Source of the DNA: CAZXFH01 sp964640055
GTDB lineage: Bacteria; Fidelibacterota; UBA2242; JAFGTP01
Assembly: GCA_964640055.1 (NCBI GenBank)
Contig: CAZXFH010000001.1
Span: forward strand, 1 to 64,000
Reading direction: 5' to 3'
DNA length: 64,000 nt
Shown: positions 25,814 to 35,520 of the stretch, piece by piece
Layout of the letters: each line of letters opens with the position of its first letter
Position numbering within the stretch: the stretch's first letter is position 1
Position numbers and translations under genes: made by a program
The notes under the pieces: generated by a model
What the model saw: the letters and a program-made list of their open reading frames with translations, nothing else
What the model was told of the DNA's origin: nothing
The model's database searches: none

Positions 25814-26628
25814 AATCTTCTTCTACTCTCTTCCTGCTCTTTCTCGATCTCTTGCAATTCATTTTGATAGGTGGCAGCCAAATTCTGCAAGGCTTTTTCC
25901 CGATCTGCTTGTTTAGTGTCTATCTCAATTTCCGCTAGCAATTCCTGGTATTTATCAAATTCACGCAGCTGTATCAGACAATAAGCCTTACCCAGTTTCG
26001 CATCCAAAGCCCATTTAGTATCGTAATAACTGGTCAACATTTCATCGAAGTAAATAATTGCGGCCCGCCAACGCCTCATTTTTTTGTACAGGTGTCCGCT
26101 TTCATATAATTTGCGACCTAATTTAGTACGCAAGGCTTCAATATGCTTCTCAGCCGCATCAATGTATTCACTACCTGGATATGTATCAATAAAATCCTGC
26201 AGGTAGCGTAATGCTCTATGGGTATATTCTTGTTCCAATTGGTATTTCGGTGACAATTTTACATAACTGAGTGCAATTTTATATTCCGCTTTTTCTACCA
26301 AAGGACTATAAGCATATCTTCGTGTTAAGGTCTCATATTCAGATATTGCCAGGAGATAATCCTTTTTATTAAAATGACATTCACCCATATAATACTGGGC
26401 ATCATCCGCAATATCACTTCCCGGCCGATTTAAAATCACCAATTCAAATTTATCCAGTGCTTTGATCCATTTTTTCTTCTCAAAGGCCTGTTTTCCTGCT
26501 TCGAAAAAGACTGTATAATCCTGGCCTTCACTTACAGCCTTTTTATTACCAGCACATCCGGTAAAGAGTCCTAATAAAAAAATGATACTTAATGTTCTTA
26601 GATCAGCTTTTATCTCATTTAATTGCAT
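25810..26628 (-). CDS. bamD: BamD-like outer-membrane assembly lipoprotein
   Basis: This 272-aa TPR lipoprotein corresponds to BamD, the essential partner of BamA in inserting beta-barrel proteins into the outer membrane. An N-terminal hydrophobic segment ends in LFTGC, a lipobox-like cleavage site with Cys at about position 25. The mature part contains several TPR-type helices (DDAQYYMGECHFNKKDYLLAI, LVEKAEYKIALSYVKL and others), as in E. coli BamD. The C-terminus is highly charged (EKEQEESRRRF). AAAAAGG precedes the ATG. nadD is coupled to it downstream. A general TPR lipoprotein is an alternative, but length and arrangement favour BamD. Confidence 0.85.
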   Translation of the reverse strand: MQLNEIKADLRTLSIIFLLGLFTGCAGNKKAVSEGQDYTVFFEAGKQAFEKKKWIKALDKFELVILNRPGSDIADDAQYYMGECHFNKKDYLLAISEYETLTRRYAYSPLVEKAEYKIALSYVKLSPKYQLEQEYTHRALRYLQDFIDTYPGSEYIDAAEKHIEALRTKLGRKLYESGHLYKKMRRWRAAIIYFDEMLTSYYDTKWALDAKLGKAYCLIQLREFDKYQELLAEIEIDTKQADREKALQNLAATYQNELQEIEKEQEESRRRF

Positions 26629-26700
26629 ACCTTTTTCCGTCTAACCTATGAAAATCTTTAATGTTACAAACCTGTTCCTCATTTGTGGACAACAAACCGA

Positions 26701-27648
26701 TTAAAATTGAAGCGATAAATTAACCCCTCGAATCATGGCTTCCCGACGGTATCCCGGAATTAAGGAAAGCTGCCAGCTCAATTTTTCCGGTTTTTCAGAA
26801 TCATATCGCTTAGCGGTCAACTGGGCATGTAACGCGCTGAATAAATGGTTAAACATGACGACAGTAATAAATTTGGTCGCTGATTTAAGGGCTGTATTGG
26901 AATCTTTTCTCTGGGTTAAATAATTATCCCGGTGATCACTGACCGTAAGGGTAGTATCATTAGGATTATTGAAATCAAAGAAATCATCCCAACCACAGGC
27001 AAATTGATGATATTTCCCGATATTTTCATAATAATCCCGGGACCGGACCGGTGTCAAACTACCGCCCCCTAGGGAATCACTTAAAAAAGACTCAACTGCA
27101 TTGCTGCCAAAGACGCCTTTTTCCTGGGTCACCCGCTTTTTAAAGTCCTCATTTAGCAGAATATTATAATATTCATCATTGACTTGCCAACTAAGATATA
27201 TATGATGCCCTTCTACCCCACAATATTCATGTGTATCCATCCATTCTAAATAATCCTCTAAGCGCCAATGTTCATTCGCAAATTCCTTATATTCGTCCTC
27301 TAATTCCTCACCCCGGGTTTTGCGGTTATACCAACCATACCAACCCAGCGCTTCGATACTAAAAAATCCCAGGGCACGCCATTTAGCACCAGTATATAAT
27401 TCTCCAGCGCCGGGTACCAACGCCGATAGCAAAAAGGCTCTTCCCGGTGATTTTTCCCATGTAAACTGATTGGTATCTTCTTTAGCCATGGTTTCATCAA
27501 AAGCATGACCATATTTCAGAGGTAATAGCAAGCTTTTGGCATCATTCAAAGACCGGGTGCCTGAAAGTGCGCCATCCTGTCCGCAAAGCATCACGGGTAT
27601 TACTAAAAATAAAGCGATCAGTACCACCATAAAATGTTTAGATGTCAT
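26701..27648 (-). CDS. Exported DUF5683-like protein of unknown function
   Basis: This protein of about 315 aa has a signal peptide (TSKHFMVVLIALFLVIPVMLCGQ). A segment SALVPGAGELYTGAKWRALGFF resembles the short hydrophobic core of DUF5683-type proteins. The rest is rich in Tyr/Trp and ends in a strand-like stretch with a terminal aromatic (VNLSLQF), which is suggestive of an outer-membrane protein. The ATG at 27648 is chosen because GGGAGG lies upstream and the signal peptide follows directly; the longer frame from 27699 lacks this. It sits 14 bases behind the large metallopeptidase-barrel gene and probably shares its transcript. Function unknown. Confidence 0.7.
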   Translation of the reverse strand: MTSKHFMVVLIALFLVIPVMLCGQDGALSGTRSLNDAKSLLLPLKYGHAFDETMAKEDTNQFTWEKSPGRAFLLSALVPGAGELYTGAKWRALGFFSIEALGWYGWYNRKTRGEELEDEYKEFANEHWRLEDYLEWMDTHEYCGVEGHHIYLSWQVNDEYYNILLNEDFKKRVTQEKGVFGSNAVESFLSDSLGGGSLTPVRSRDYYENIGKYHQFACGWDDFFDFNNPNDTTLTVSDHRDNYLTQRKDSNTALKSATKFITVVMFNHLFSALHAQLTAKRYDSEKPEKLSWQLSLIPGYRREAMIRGVNLSLQF

Positions 27649-27662
27649 CTTTATGTCCTCCC

Positions 27663-30600
27663 TTATAAACCAAATAATATGGTCAAATAGGTTCTCCATT
27701 CTTTACCATAGATATTGATTTTATCCTGTCGGTCAATAACTTCAAATTGATCCAGTCCATAAACCAGATCAAAGCTAATACTTGTGGGATAGGCATAAAA
27801 GGAAAAACCGCTCAGACGCAGTTGCAAACCAACATCCCGTTTAAAACTATCCACGATATACTGAGATACTCCCAAAGGATCAGCCGTAAATACCTGCCAA
27901 TCCAACCCGGGATAAGCACCCACCTGACTCCAGGCATTGCCGGCCTCAAAATAGGTACCAACGAAAGCATTCTGCAGATCAAACATAAGCAAGTCAATAT
28001 TTTTTTCAACAAATAAAGGCCAGCGTAAGGTGTAGTGCAAACTAAGCAGATTACGCCCCTCGATACTGTAAAATGGATATCCCCTTAACCCGGGTAATCC
28101 GCCGGCAAAAAAATTGAAAAAGGAATCGATATCATACTTGGAAATCCAGCCCATACGCCACTTGAAATTACCCACCAGATTCTTAAGCACCGGGTATTTA
28201 TGATGCCAGATACCTTCATGCTCGATTTTCCAGTAGTAATTTTTACGAAAGACCTCCTTTAAGGTGCCAAAATCCTCATGTATCCCGAATTCCTTTAAAA
28301 ATTTATCATAATTCCGGGATACCAGCGTATTCAATTCTGTTCCGTTATTTGGATTTGTTTGTTGGTTAACAGTAGCCAAGATTTTCTCGCGTTTCCAATA
28401 TAATCGAAAATTCAAACCTTTGTAATAATTATAGGTAAACCCATTGGAATAGATTTTCTGCGAGGGAATTTTTTCAGTTAAGCTCGTCCGGTAATTGGCA
28501 TAGCACGCATCGAATCTTAACTGGTTCAAATTGGTCAGAGGCCGAGAAATCCCAAAGATAGCTTCTGTCAGGCGAAAGGTATAATCCATTTCAATGGGAT
28601 ACTCATTATATGTTGTTTGCTGATCAAAAATACCACGACTCATATTATAAAATTCTAAAAATAAGGTCGGGTCCCACTGATGATACTCCAGCAGCAGGAA
28701 GAGGTCATGATCCTTCTGCATATTGATCGCCGCCCCGCCAAAAATATTAAAGCGCTTGATAACTTCGCTGGAATAGAAATAAAACCCGGGTTTCAGTTTT
28801 CCGTAATCAAGCATTAAGCGTGGTAAAATAAAAAATTTCGAGAATTGATCGTGGTACTGGACCGAATGAGAACTATCCAAGTTAGAACATTCCGCCCGCG
28901 CCGGTATCTGTTCCGAATATTGCGGTTTATAACCGGCCAGCGCCTTTGGCTGTGATTGTGCGGCTTGCATCATGTTGATCTGATATGCTCCCTTATCATA
29001 GAGCGAATATAATATTTCACCCTGCTGATTAACAGAAGGCATAAAAGCCCCGCCGGTCACATTGGTCAGCAACTCGGTTTTACCGGTGGCAAGTGATTTC
29101 CGATAAATATTAAAAATTCCCGTACTGTCACTGGCATAATAGAGCCACTCACCCTGAGGTCCAAAATAGGGATTGCGTTCATCATGGAGGGCATTCAGAA
29201 AGGCAGACAAATGTTGATCCTCAAGACTTAAAAGGAGAATATCCCGGCCATGATTGGTCATATAATCAAAGGCAATCCGCTCTCCGTCCGGCGACCAGCT
29301 GGCCGAAAATATTTGTTCACCACTGGTGAAATCGGTCAATAAGGAATCCTGCTGTGAGTTCAGGTTTCTGACAACCAGATTGGAAGTACCATCCTGGCCG
29401 GTGATATAAGCGATCTTTTCGCCATCCGGTGATAACTCAGGATGGTAGGACCGTTTGAAGTGGGTAATCTGCTTTTCTTGGAGATCTTCCAGACCATAGC
29501 GATATATATCATAAAAAACCGATCCATGGCGGTCAGGCTTGCTTTTACGGGAGTAATAGATGTATCGACCGTCCGGAGCAACTGTTACTCTGGACTTAAC
29601 TCGGGGATGGATCAACTTTTCACACTCCGTCTTAATATTATAAGCATATAGGGCAGTTTGTGAAAAATAATCACGGCCTTTATTGGAAAGATAGTAGATT
29701 ATGGAATCCTGGCTCCATTGCGGATAAATTTGGGTGGTACCGCCAGTCAGCAGAGTTTTACCGCTATAAGGATGCCGCTCTATATTCGCGACCATCTCAA
29801 AATAATTTTCTTCCAAATGAGATTTCCAATCCTGATAGACCTTATCACCGGGTATTCCGGTTACTTTTTGGAGAGCACTCTCAACTGAAAATTGTAATGG
29901 ATTGGATAGGACATTTAACAGCCGCGGCAACACATTTTCGCCATGGGTACGATATAAATAGCGGGTAAAGGCCAGGCCTTGATTATATACGGATTCATTG
30001 CCAATGCCCCGTTTGCCAAAAGTTCCCATGTGATCCAGAGATAATAAATTATCGTGGAGCACCCGGTCTCGCAGGATCATATCACGGTGGGAATCCCACA
30101 AATCATGCGTCGAACCCGGGTATTGAAATTGAGCCACACCTTCAGCCAGCCACATAGGAATGACCAATCCCGGAAAGGGATAGGATACAATGACCCGCGG
30201 ATATCCATAAACCACATCATCCCTTTTCTCATCTTCATAATCAATGACCTGGAAATAAGCGGCTGGAAAATTACGCGGATATTTCATGGCCTTCTGCAAT
30301 GTCACAATATGGCTGAATTCATGGGCGATCACATCCCAAAGCCAATTGTGATTTCCACGTAACAGAAAATCCAGCGGAGTTGCCCAAATATCAATTTTAT
30401 TATCGTAATAGTAGGCTGCTCCATTGGAGATGTCATCAGTATCCCAGATGATCAGATCGGTTTTCTCATCGGGCTGATACTGAAAAAATTCAGTAATAGG
30501 CTGGTAGACACTTTCAGCGATACGGGCACTGGTCTGGGCGGTCCATTCAGCCCCTTTATGATAGTGAATCTCAAAATGAGGGGTTTCAATTGTCTGCCAC

Positions 30601-30695
30601 TTTAATTCGGGATGATTATACCGGGCCTGTCCACTGACCTGGTAGAGTGTGAGCATTACACCTATAATTAATTTAATCCATCGCCGGAAATCCAT
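27663..30695 (-). CDS. Metallopeptidase–beta-propeller–outer-membrane-barrel protein
   Basis: This 1010-aa exported protein seems to have three parts. After a signal peptide, residues about 30-290 contain H125-E126-F-S-H129 and, 56 residues on, WLAEGVAQF with E185: a complete gluzincin-type zinc site. Residues about 310-600 are a TolB/PD40-like propeller with repeated WSPDGERIAF, LSPDGEKIAY and VAPDGRYIYY blades. The last 400 residues are aromatic-rich with alternating strand pattern and end in TYLTILFGL, as expected of an outer-membrane barrel. The N-terminal peptidase and propeller would then sit in the periplasm or at the surface. It lies between the M6-like pseudo-protease gene and the DUF5683-like gene with only 14-17 base gaps. 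The substrate is unknown. Confidence 0.78.
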   Translation of the reverse strand: MDFRRWIKLIIGVMLTLYQVSGQARYNHPELKWQTIETPHFEIHYHKGAEWTAQTSARIAESVYQPITEFFQYQPDEKTDLIIWDTDDISNGAAYYYDNKIDIWATPLDFLLRGNHNWLWDVIAHEFSHIVTLQKAMKYPRNFPAAYFQVIDYEDEKRDDVVYGYPRVIVSYPFPGLVIPMWLAEGVAQFQYPGSTHDLWDSHRDMILRDRVLHDNLLSLDHMGTFGKRGIGNESVYNQGLAFTRYLYRTHGENVLPRLLNVLSNPLQFSVESALQKVTGIPGDKVYQDWKSHLEENYFEMVANIERHPYSGKTLLTGGTTQIYPQWSQDSIIYYLSNKGRDYFSQTALYAYNIKTECEKLIHPRVKSRVTVAPDGRYIYYSRKSKPDRHGSVFYDIYRYGLEDLQEKQITHFKRSYHPELSPDGEKIAYITGQDGTSNLVVRNLNSQQDSLLTDFTSGEQIFSASWSPDGERIAFDYMTNHGRDILLLSLEDQHLSAFLNALHDERNPYFGPQGEWLYYASDSTGIFNIYRKSLATGKTELLTNVTGGAFMPSVNQQGEILYSLYDKGAYQINMMQAAQSQPKALAGYKPQYSEQIPARAECSNLDSSHSVQYHDQFSKFFILPRLMLDYGKLKPGFYFYSSEVIKRFNIFGGAAINMQKDHDLFLLLEYHQWDPTLFLEFYNMSRGIFDQQTTYNEYPIEMDYTFRLTEAIFGISRPLTNLNQLRFDACYANYRTSLTEKIPSQKIYSNGFTYNYYKGLNFRLYWKREKILATVNQQTNPNNGTELNTLVSRNYDKFLKEFGIHEDFGTLKEVFRKNYYWKIEHEGIWHHKYPVLKNLVGNFKWRMGWISKYDIDSFFNFFAGGLPGLRGYPFYSIEGRNLLSLHYTLRWPLFVEKNIDLLMFDLQNAFVGTYFEAGNAWSQVGAYPGLDWQVFTADPLGVSQYIVDSFKRDVGLQLRLSGFSFYAYPTSISFDLVYGLDQFEVIDRQDKINIYGKEWRTYLTILFGL

Positions 30696-30712
30696 ATAAT
30701 GAAATATATATC

Positions 30713-33700
30713 CTATTTAATAACCATTATCTTGACTATTTTGCTCTCTTCCTGCCCCCCCCTTTGTGCCCTGACCACAGCAAAATATACTCCGCTGGAG
30801 GCCGAGGAAACCCGCCATGCCCTTTCATTATAATCATTCACCAAAGGTTGATTATCCCGAAAGCTGGTTATAAAATCGCCGGCGATATCATAAATTTCAA
30901 TCGTTATGGCACACGCTTTATTGGGGAAATAACGAATACGTGTAATATTATCACCTTTAACCGGATTGGGCCAGTTATAGATTTTCTTCTTGTTTAATAG
31001 GGGTACATTGCTCACTGGCACCATTGCTGATAATACTGGGTAGTGAAAAGTCCGTTTTCCACTGCCGCCGAAACACTGCCAGTTATTGTCTGATAAAGAT
31101 TCCTCACTTATTTTAATGCCCCGGATATTCCCCTGTTTATCTGAACTAATATATAGCAGTCCCAGCGAATCATTGAGTAGCGTAGCAGATCTTTCACCCG
31201 CCGCTGCCATCGGCCTCGGAAAAGAGGATAATAAGTTCCCCTGGCCATCATAGGCCACCACTCCCAGGGGATCTATACCGGCAATAATATCCAGGATTCC
31301 ATCACTACTGATGTCACTGGTGACCAGATTAAGGTTAAATCTTCCGGTATAATAATTAGGAATTTTAATTGGAAAATTTTCTTCCACTACCAAATTTTCA
31401 TTCAAAGCTGATATTTTATCTTGCTCGGCAATCAGAATTTCAACGCGGCCGTCACCATCAATATCTGATAATATCTTTTTAAAACAAGGTGTTGCCAGCT
31501 GATATGATTTTATATTTGCATGATCGGTCCCTGTATCTGTAATCAGATACAAAGTTCGACCACTACTAAGTAAGGCATCTCGATCCGAATTGGCATTGAT
31601 ATAACCGGTGACAAGATCAGTGCAACTTGTATCCGGCAGATCAACTTTTTCCAATATTTCAAAAGGGTTCAATCTAATCTGTAAAAGATATCCACCCGCT
31701 TGAGTTGCATATAATTCTCCTGCCGCAAAAGCAATATTGTTCAGTTCAGCGGTTAAGTCATAATAGCTAATATCTCCGGTTACGAGATTATATTCCACCA
31801 GTTCATAGCTGTTTTCAGTGCGGTGCTTGCCAGCAAAAATAATATTACTCCCTGAGAAGACCGGATTACTGGTTATTTCAATATCCGTCAATACCAGACT
31901 ATCCAAAAATTCAATATCATAGCTATCTAGAATTTCCCAATAAAAAAGCCTACCGTCACCATTGTGACCTTTATTCAAAACAGCTAGATATTGGGTTTGT
32001 TCATGAGTAGTAAAAACAGGAACTGCTTCCTGATATATTCCGGGATAAGGTGCCGATTTTTGTAAGCTACCGTCACTTCGATAAACATAAATACTATCTC
32101 CGATGATCACAAATTCAGAAAAAGCATCTTGTACGTCGACATCAATAGGTAATGGTAAATACTGTGTTGTGAGCGTCGTACTAATCGGATAGCCATCCAT
32201 GGCAAAATTGCGCTGAATACGAAAGTTCATTATCTGACCTGCCGCACCGATACTATCAATAGCAATACCTGAATAAGCCCCATCATTAGTTCGGGAGGAG
32301 GGATGCGTATAATCATTGAAACCCACTCGGTCTTCGGAATTTTCAGGATAATCAGGATTCAAATCCCAGAAACCCTCATTCCCGGCAAACCAGGGATCAA
32401 AAAACCAACCGATATCCACATTAGCGCCAAATATTTGTGAGGTATAGCCAATATCCTGGGCGCCATCCCCTTCTTCCAGGTCTACGCCTCGTATTTCCCG
32501 TTCTCTATTGACCCGATTAGTTGCTAGACCGGCCTCAATTATGGCATCATCAATATGCCATATTAATAAGCCAGAACCGGGAAGGCCAACATCATAGCGA
32601 GGGACCGATAATAGAACGCCGCTGCGTTCGGAAAAAACCGCCCCGATAGAATCTTTGATAAGCGGGATAACAGAAGGCCATTCCTGTTTGTTGTTCTCTT
32701 CATAAATACGGTATTGAATACTATCCAGCGTTACGCCCGGTCGTACAAAACTATACCGATTTTCCACAAGAAAATATTCCTGCATATTAATAGGTACTCG
32801 CCACATTAGCGTATCAGAATTTGCTTCGGCATGCTTCAAACACAGCTCTTGACTGCTATGTGCCTCATGAGGTTCGACCCAGCCCATATAAGTGCGGGAC
32901 CAAGCACAAGGTAAGGCCGGAATTAATCCGTTCAAATTCGAAGAGCCCTGGTCCATCAACCCAAATTTTCCGATACCGGAAGCCCCTGTCTCAGTATCAA
33001 AAAGGGCCGGAAGACCGAGATAAAAGCCCATCATTAAAGCAAAGGTACCATTTAATCCGATCTGATAATCACAGGGATTCTCTACCTCACCAAAGACTTC
33101 CTGCCAGTTATCATAATATAGATGATTTTGTGTCTCTGGCAGTATGATACCATCAGTGATATGATGAGTGGCATCTTCAACTGGAATCCCACTAAAAGGG
33201 ATCTCATTTGAGTATACCAAACTTAAATCCTGCTGATTCAAATAAGCAGATGGTATATCCCGGGGAGTCGGATCTAGGGTAATATTAAAATCCTGACCAA
33301 CTCCCGCATGAAATATTACCACAACGTCATAAAGGGAAAAATCCACAGACTCATCGGCAGTCACTACCGCATCCCGGAACAATTCTGCAAGGCGAATATC
33401 TACCGAATCCTCTTTTAAGAATGGATGATAATAGGCCATTCGGTTGGGCAAGCGAAAGGCCGCGGTATCATTCTGTGGATATACCGCTGAATTAAGGGTA
33501 TCAATTACCAGTTTTCCGCGGGATACGTGATAGTAATAATTTGACAGGGCTTTAATATGGTCCCTAAAATAGGTCTTGTCATGGGGTGGCGGATCGACTT
33601 GCATAGATTCGCAAGCCTCGGGGAAAGATTGTTCCTCTAGTAAAAATCCACCTGTTCCGGTAGTGGCGGCATTGACATCCGGTAAAAATGAGACCCGTAT

Positions 33701-33853
33701 GGCACAAATTTTAATATTATTATCCGTAATTTTCTGATTACTTTTGTTCGAGCTAAAAACCGATGATAGCAGAGGTAGGACCGGTTGACTTTTACCCCAA
33801 AGAGATGTAGCAATTAAGATTATAGATGTAATATAAGAATATTTTTTTATCAT
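30713..33853 (-). CDS. Secreted M6-like protein without HExxH, with T9SS C-terminal tail
   Basis: This 1046-aa secreted protein has a signal peptide. The N-terminal half follows the M6 (immune inhibitor A-like) metalloprotease pattern: the segment before GLPALFDTETGASGIGKFGLMDQGS should carry HExxH, but here reads LMMGF (residues 273-277), so both His and the Glu are gone. The remainder of the M6 fold, including AWSRTYMGWVEP, is conserved. A beta-rich middle follows with FG-GAP-like DIDGDGRVEIL and DISSDGILDIIAG. The last ~85 residues form a type IX secretion sorting domain (YNWPNPVKGDN through SSGVYFAVVRA to IVKIMVIK). It is probably a non-catalytic, surface-attached or released protein. Confidence 0.85.
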   Translation of the reverse strand: MIKKYSYITSIILIATSLWGKSQPVLPLLSSVFSSNKSNQKITDNNIKICAIRVSFLPDVNAATTGTGGFLLEEQSFPEACESMQVDPPPHDKTYFRDHIKALSNYYYHVSRGKLVIDTLNSAVYPQNDTAAFRLPNRMAYYHPFLKEDSVDIRLAELFRDAVVTADESVDFSLYDVVVIFHAGVGQDFNITLDPTPRDIPSAYLNQQDLSLVYSNEIPFSGIPVEDATHHITDGIILPETQNHLYYDNWQEVFGEVENPCDYQIGLNGTFALMMGFYLGLPALFDTETGASGIGKFGLMDQGSSNLNGLIPALPCAWSRTYMGWVEPHEAHSSQELCLKHAEANSDTLMWRVPINMQEYFLVENRYSFVRPGVTLDSIQYRIYEENNKQEWPSVIPLIKDSIGAVFSERSGVLLSVPRYDVGLPGSGLLIWHIDDAIIEAGLATNRVNREREIRGVDLEEGDGAQDIGYTSQIFGANVDIGWFFDPWFAGNEGFWDLNPDYPENSEDRVGFNDYTHPSSRTNDGAYSGIAIDSIGAAGQIMNFRIQRNFAMDGYPISTTLTTQYLPLPIDVDVQDAFSEFVIIGDSIYVYRSDGSLQKSAPYPGIYQEAVPVFTTHEQTQYLAVLNKGHNGDGRLFYWEILDSYDIEFLDSLVLTDIEITSNPVFSGSNIIFAGKHRTENSYELVEYNLVTGDISYYDLTAELNNIAFAAGELYATQAGGYLLQIRLNPFEILEKVDLPDTSCTDLVTGYINANSDRDALLSSGRTLYLITDTGTDHANIKSYQLATPCFKKILSDIDGDGRVEILIAEQDKISALNENLVVEENFPIKIPNYYTGRFNLNLVTSDISSDGILDIIAGIDPLGVVAYDGQGNLLSSFPRPMAAAGERSATLLNDSLGLLYISSDKQGNIRGIKISEESLSDNNWQCFGGSGKRTFHYPVLSAMVPVSNVPLLNKKKIYNWPNPVKGDNITRIRYFPNKACAITIEIYDIAGDFITSFRDNQPLVNDYNERAWRVSSASSGVYFAVVRAQRGGQEESKIVKIMVIK

Positions 33854-33911
33854 AATCCCTAAAGTATCTGGAGAATTAGAATTACTTGATAGGAGGGAAT
33901 ATAATGGTCAC

Positions 33912-35180
33912 TTAAAATTTTAGATTCAAAGAAAAATGCATCGTGTTGGCGCGCGGGTGCCCCGCATCACCGGAAGTATATCCGAAATCAAAACCCATTC
34001 CGGCATATCTCAAGCCTGCACCAAAAGTTGGTACGGGCCACTTATTGTTCATTAATATTTTGCCTGGTTTATCATAAAGGAAGCCAACCCGGATAGCAAA
34101 TAAATTGGAGTACCAATACTCAATTCCGAAATTATGCACCAATTTTTCCAATTCCTTCCCCAGTGAACCATCTGCTAGATCTCCATCACTATCCGCTAGT
34201 TCTCCCCATTTGTTTTTACCATCACCACGATCTTTTCCCACCCCATCCTCATTGGATACTTTGGCATCGTATAGTAAGAACCAGTCATCTACCCAGGAGG
34301 TAAAAATTCCCTTATACCAGGGGTCGGAATGGGCGAATTCGTGCTGTCCATTTTCATTATATTCACCGCCGGGCATCGGATTACCACTTTCATCATAGCC
34401 GCCGATGCGGGCATCTCCATCGATATCCCGGTCAGGATAAGAGGCTACCATCAATTTATTCACATCATAGGCGATCGTTATCCGGTTATATTTTCCACCT
34501 ATTTCATATTTAAATCCCAATTTTAAGTTAGTCGGCATGGGATCGGCTTGTGCCACATCAATAAAAGCGATCTTGGGACCAATATTTGAAATGGAAGCAC
34601 CTAAAGTGAGATTTCTCAGCAGAAATTCTCTTTTTAAATACCCCAGATCAAAAGCGAAATTGGTCGACTGTCCTTTACCTTTCTCTGCTCCGGCTAAAAT
34701 GTCTGTGAGATGCTGATGCACCATTTTGACATTCATCCCAAATGCAGTGGTCCGGCTTAAACGTGTGCCGTAAGAAGCCGTGGCTGCCATCATATAAGAA
34801 GTAAACTCACCCAGCGGATTCCCGCGTTCATCCATAGCCAGTTGCGTTCCTAAATTCATAATCACTATATTGCCACCGATTGAACCGACGTTTCTTACAT
34901 AATGGCGATAGGCAATAAAATCGTAATAAAGATCAGAGGCTAAATTAGGGAGCCAATTGGTATGCATAACGGATATCTCTCGTCCCTGTAAGAAACCTAG
35001 TCCGGCTGCATTATAATAGGTGGCATAGGCATCATTGGAAATGGCCGCACCAGTTTCACCCATACCGGTAGCCCGTGCGCCTGGATTTATCAATAACCAG
35101 ATTGCGCCCGCTTCACTTTGCGCGCATAGAACCATGGGTAAAACCAAGATTATAAATATTAGGCCAAAATATTTTTTCAT
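33912..35180 (-). CDS. porV: PorV/PorQ-family outer-membrane protein (type IX secretion)
   Basis: PorV is the outer-membrane barrel that shuttles type IX substrates from the translocon to the attachment complex. The 422-aa product begins with a signal peptide and has the diagnostic LLINPGARATGMGETGAAISNDAYATYYNAAGLGFLQ block right after it. Barrel strands follow, with a terminal strand ending FSLNLKF. An Asp/Gly-rich loop near residues 235-330 is unusual and may be an extracellular calcium-binding-like loop. The ATG at 35180 with AAGGAGGA is chosen over an upstream in-frame start. It lies just upstream of the M6-like gene, whose product carries a T9SS tail and is a plausible client. Other T9SS core genes are not in this window. 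Confidence 0.85.
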   Translation of the reverse strand: MKKYFGLIFIILVLPMVLCAQSEAGAIWLLINPGARATGMGETGAAISNDAYATYYNAAGLGFLQGREISVMHTNWLPNLASDLYYDFIAYRHYVRNVGSIGGNIVIMNLGTQLAMDERGNPLGEFTSYMMAATASYGTRLSRTTAFGMNVKMVHQHLTDILAGAEKGKGQSTNFAFDLGYLKREFLLRNLTLGASISNIGPKIAFIDVAQADPMPTNLKLGFKYEIGGKYNRITIAYDVNKLMVASYPDRDIDGDARIGGYDESGNPMPGGEYNENGQHEFAHSDPWYKGIFTSWVDDWFLLYDAKVSNEDGVGKDRGDGKNKWGELADSDGDLADGSLGKELEKLVHNFGIEYWYSNLFAIRVGFLYDKPGKILMNNKWPVPTFGAGLRYAGMGFDFGYTSGDAGHPRANTMHFSLNLKF

Positions 35181-35198
35181 TCTTTTCCTCCTTGGAAT

Positions 35199-35230
35199 AA
35201 AAAACCGAACCTCCGGTCGCATTCGGCTTG
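35199..35230 (-). terminator. Hairpin with T-run between the Trm112-like gene and porV
   Basis: On the minus strand the arms AAGCCGAA and TTCGGTT pair (one G·U) around a 12-base loop, and a run of six T follows. It lies between the end of the Trm112-like gene and the porV start, ending some 19 bases before that start. It could end the upstream nrdR-side transcript or act as a leader attenuator for porV. Confidence 0.55.
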
Positions 35231-35355
35231 CTAAGTATCTGTTTTATAATAGGTTATATTATTAAATTATTCGGCTATCAAATTCTCGATAGGCACTTCC
35301 TCATTTTGGCGGTAAATTAAAAGAAAATCCTTCGATAAACAAGATATTCATGGAA

Positions 35356-35520
35356 TTAAAATTGCTCAGCCTCATCAATTAGCATGATGGGAATATCATC
35401 CTTGATCTGATATTTGAGCCGACAGGCATGACAAATTAATTTCTTATTTTGATGATCATATTCTAATTCACCCTTACATTTCGGGCAAACTAAAATCTCA
35501 AGTAATTCTTTTGAAACCAT
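35356..35520 (-). CDS. Trm112-like zinc-ribbon miniprotein (54 aa)
   Basis: This very short gene encodes a 54-aa protein that starts MVSKELLEILVCPKCKGELE and continues with KLICHACRLKYQIKDDIPIML. It matches the Trm112/YcaR family, with CPKC and CHAC forming the zinc site. Trm112 proteins act as small activators of methyltransferases in eukaryotes and archaea; bacterial YcaR-type members are less well understood. AAGGGA lies before the ATG. The distance to nrdR (100 bases) holds nothing obvious. The gene is below usual ORF cut-offs but the family match is clear. Confidence 0.85.
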   Translation of the reverse strand: MVSKELLEILVCPKCKGELEYDHQNKKLICHACRLKYQIKDDIPIMLIDEAEQF

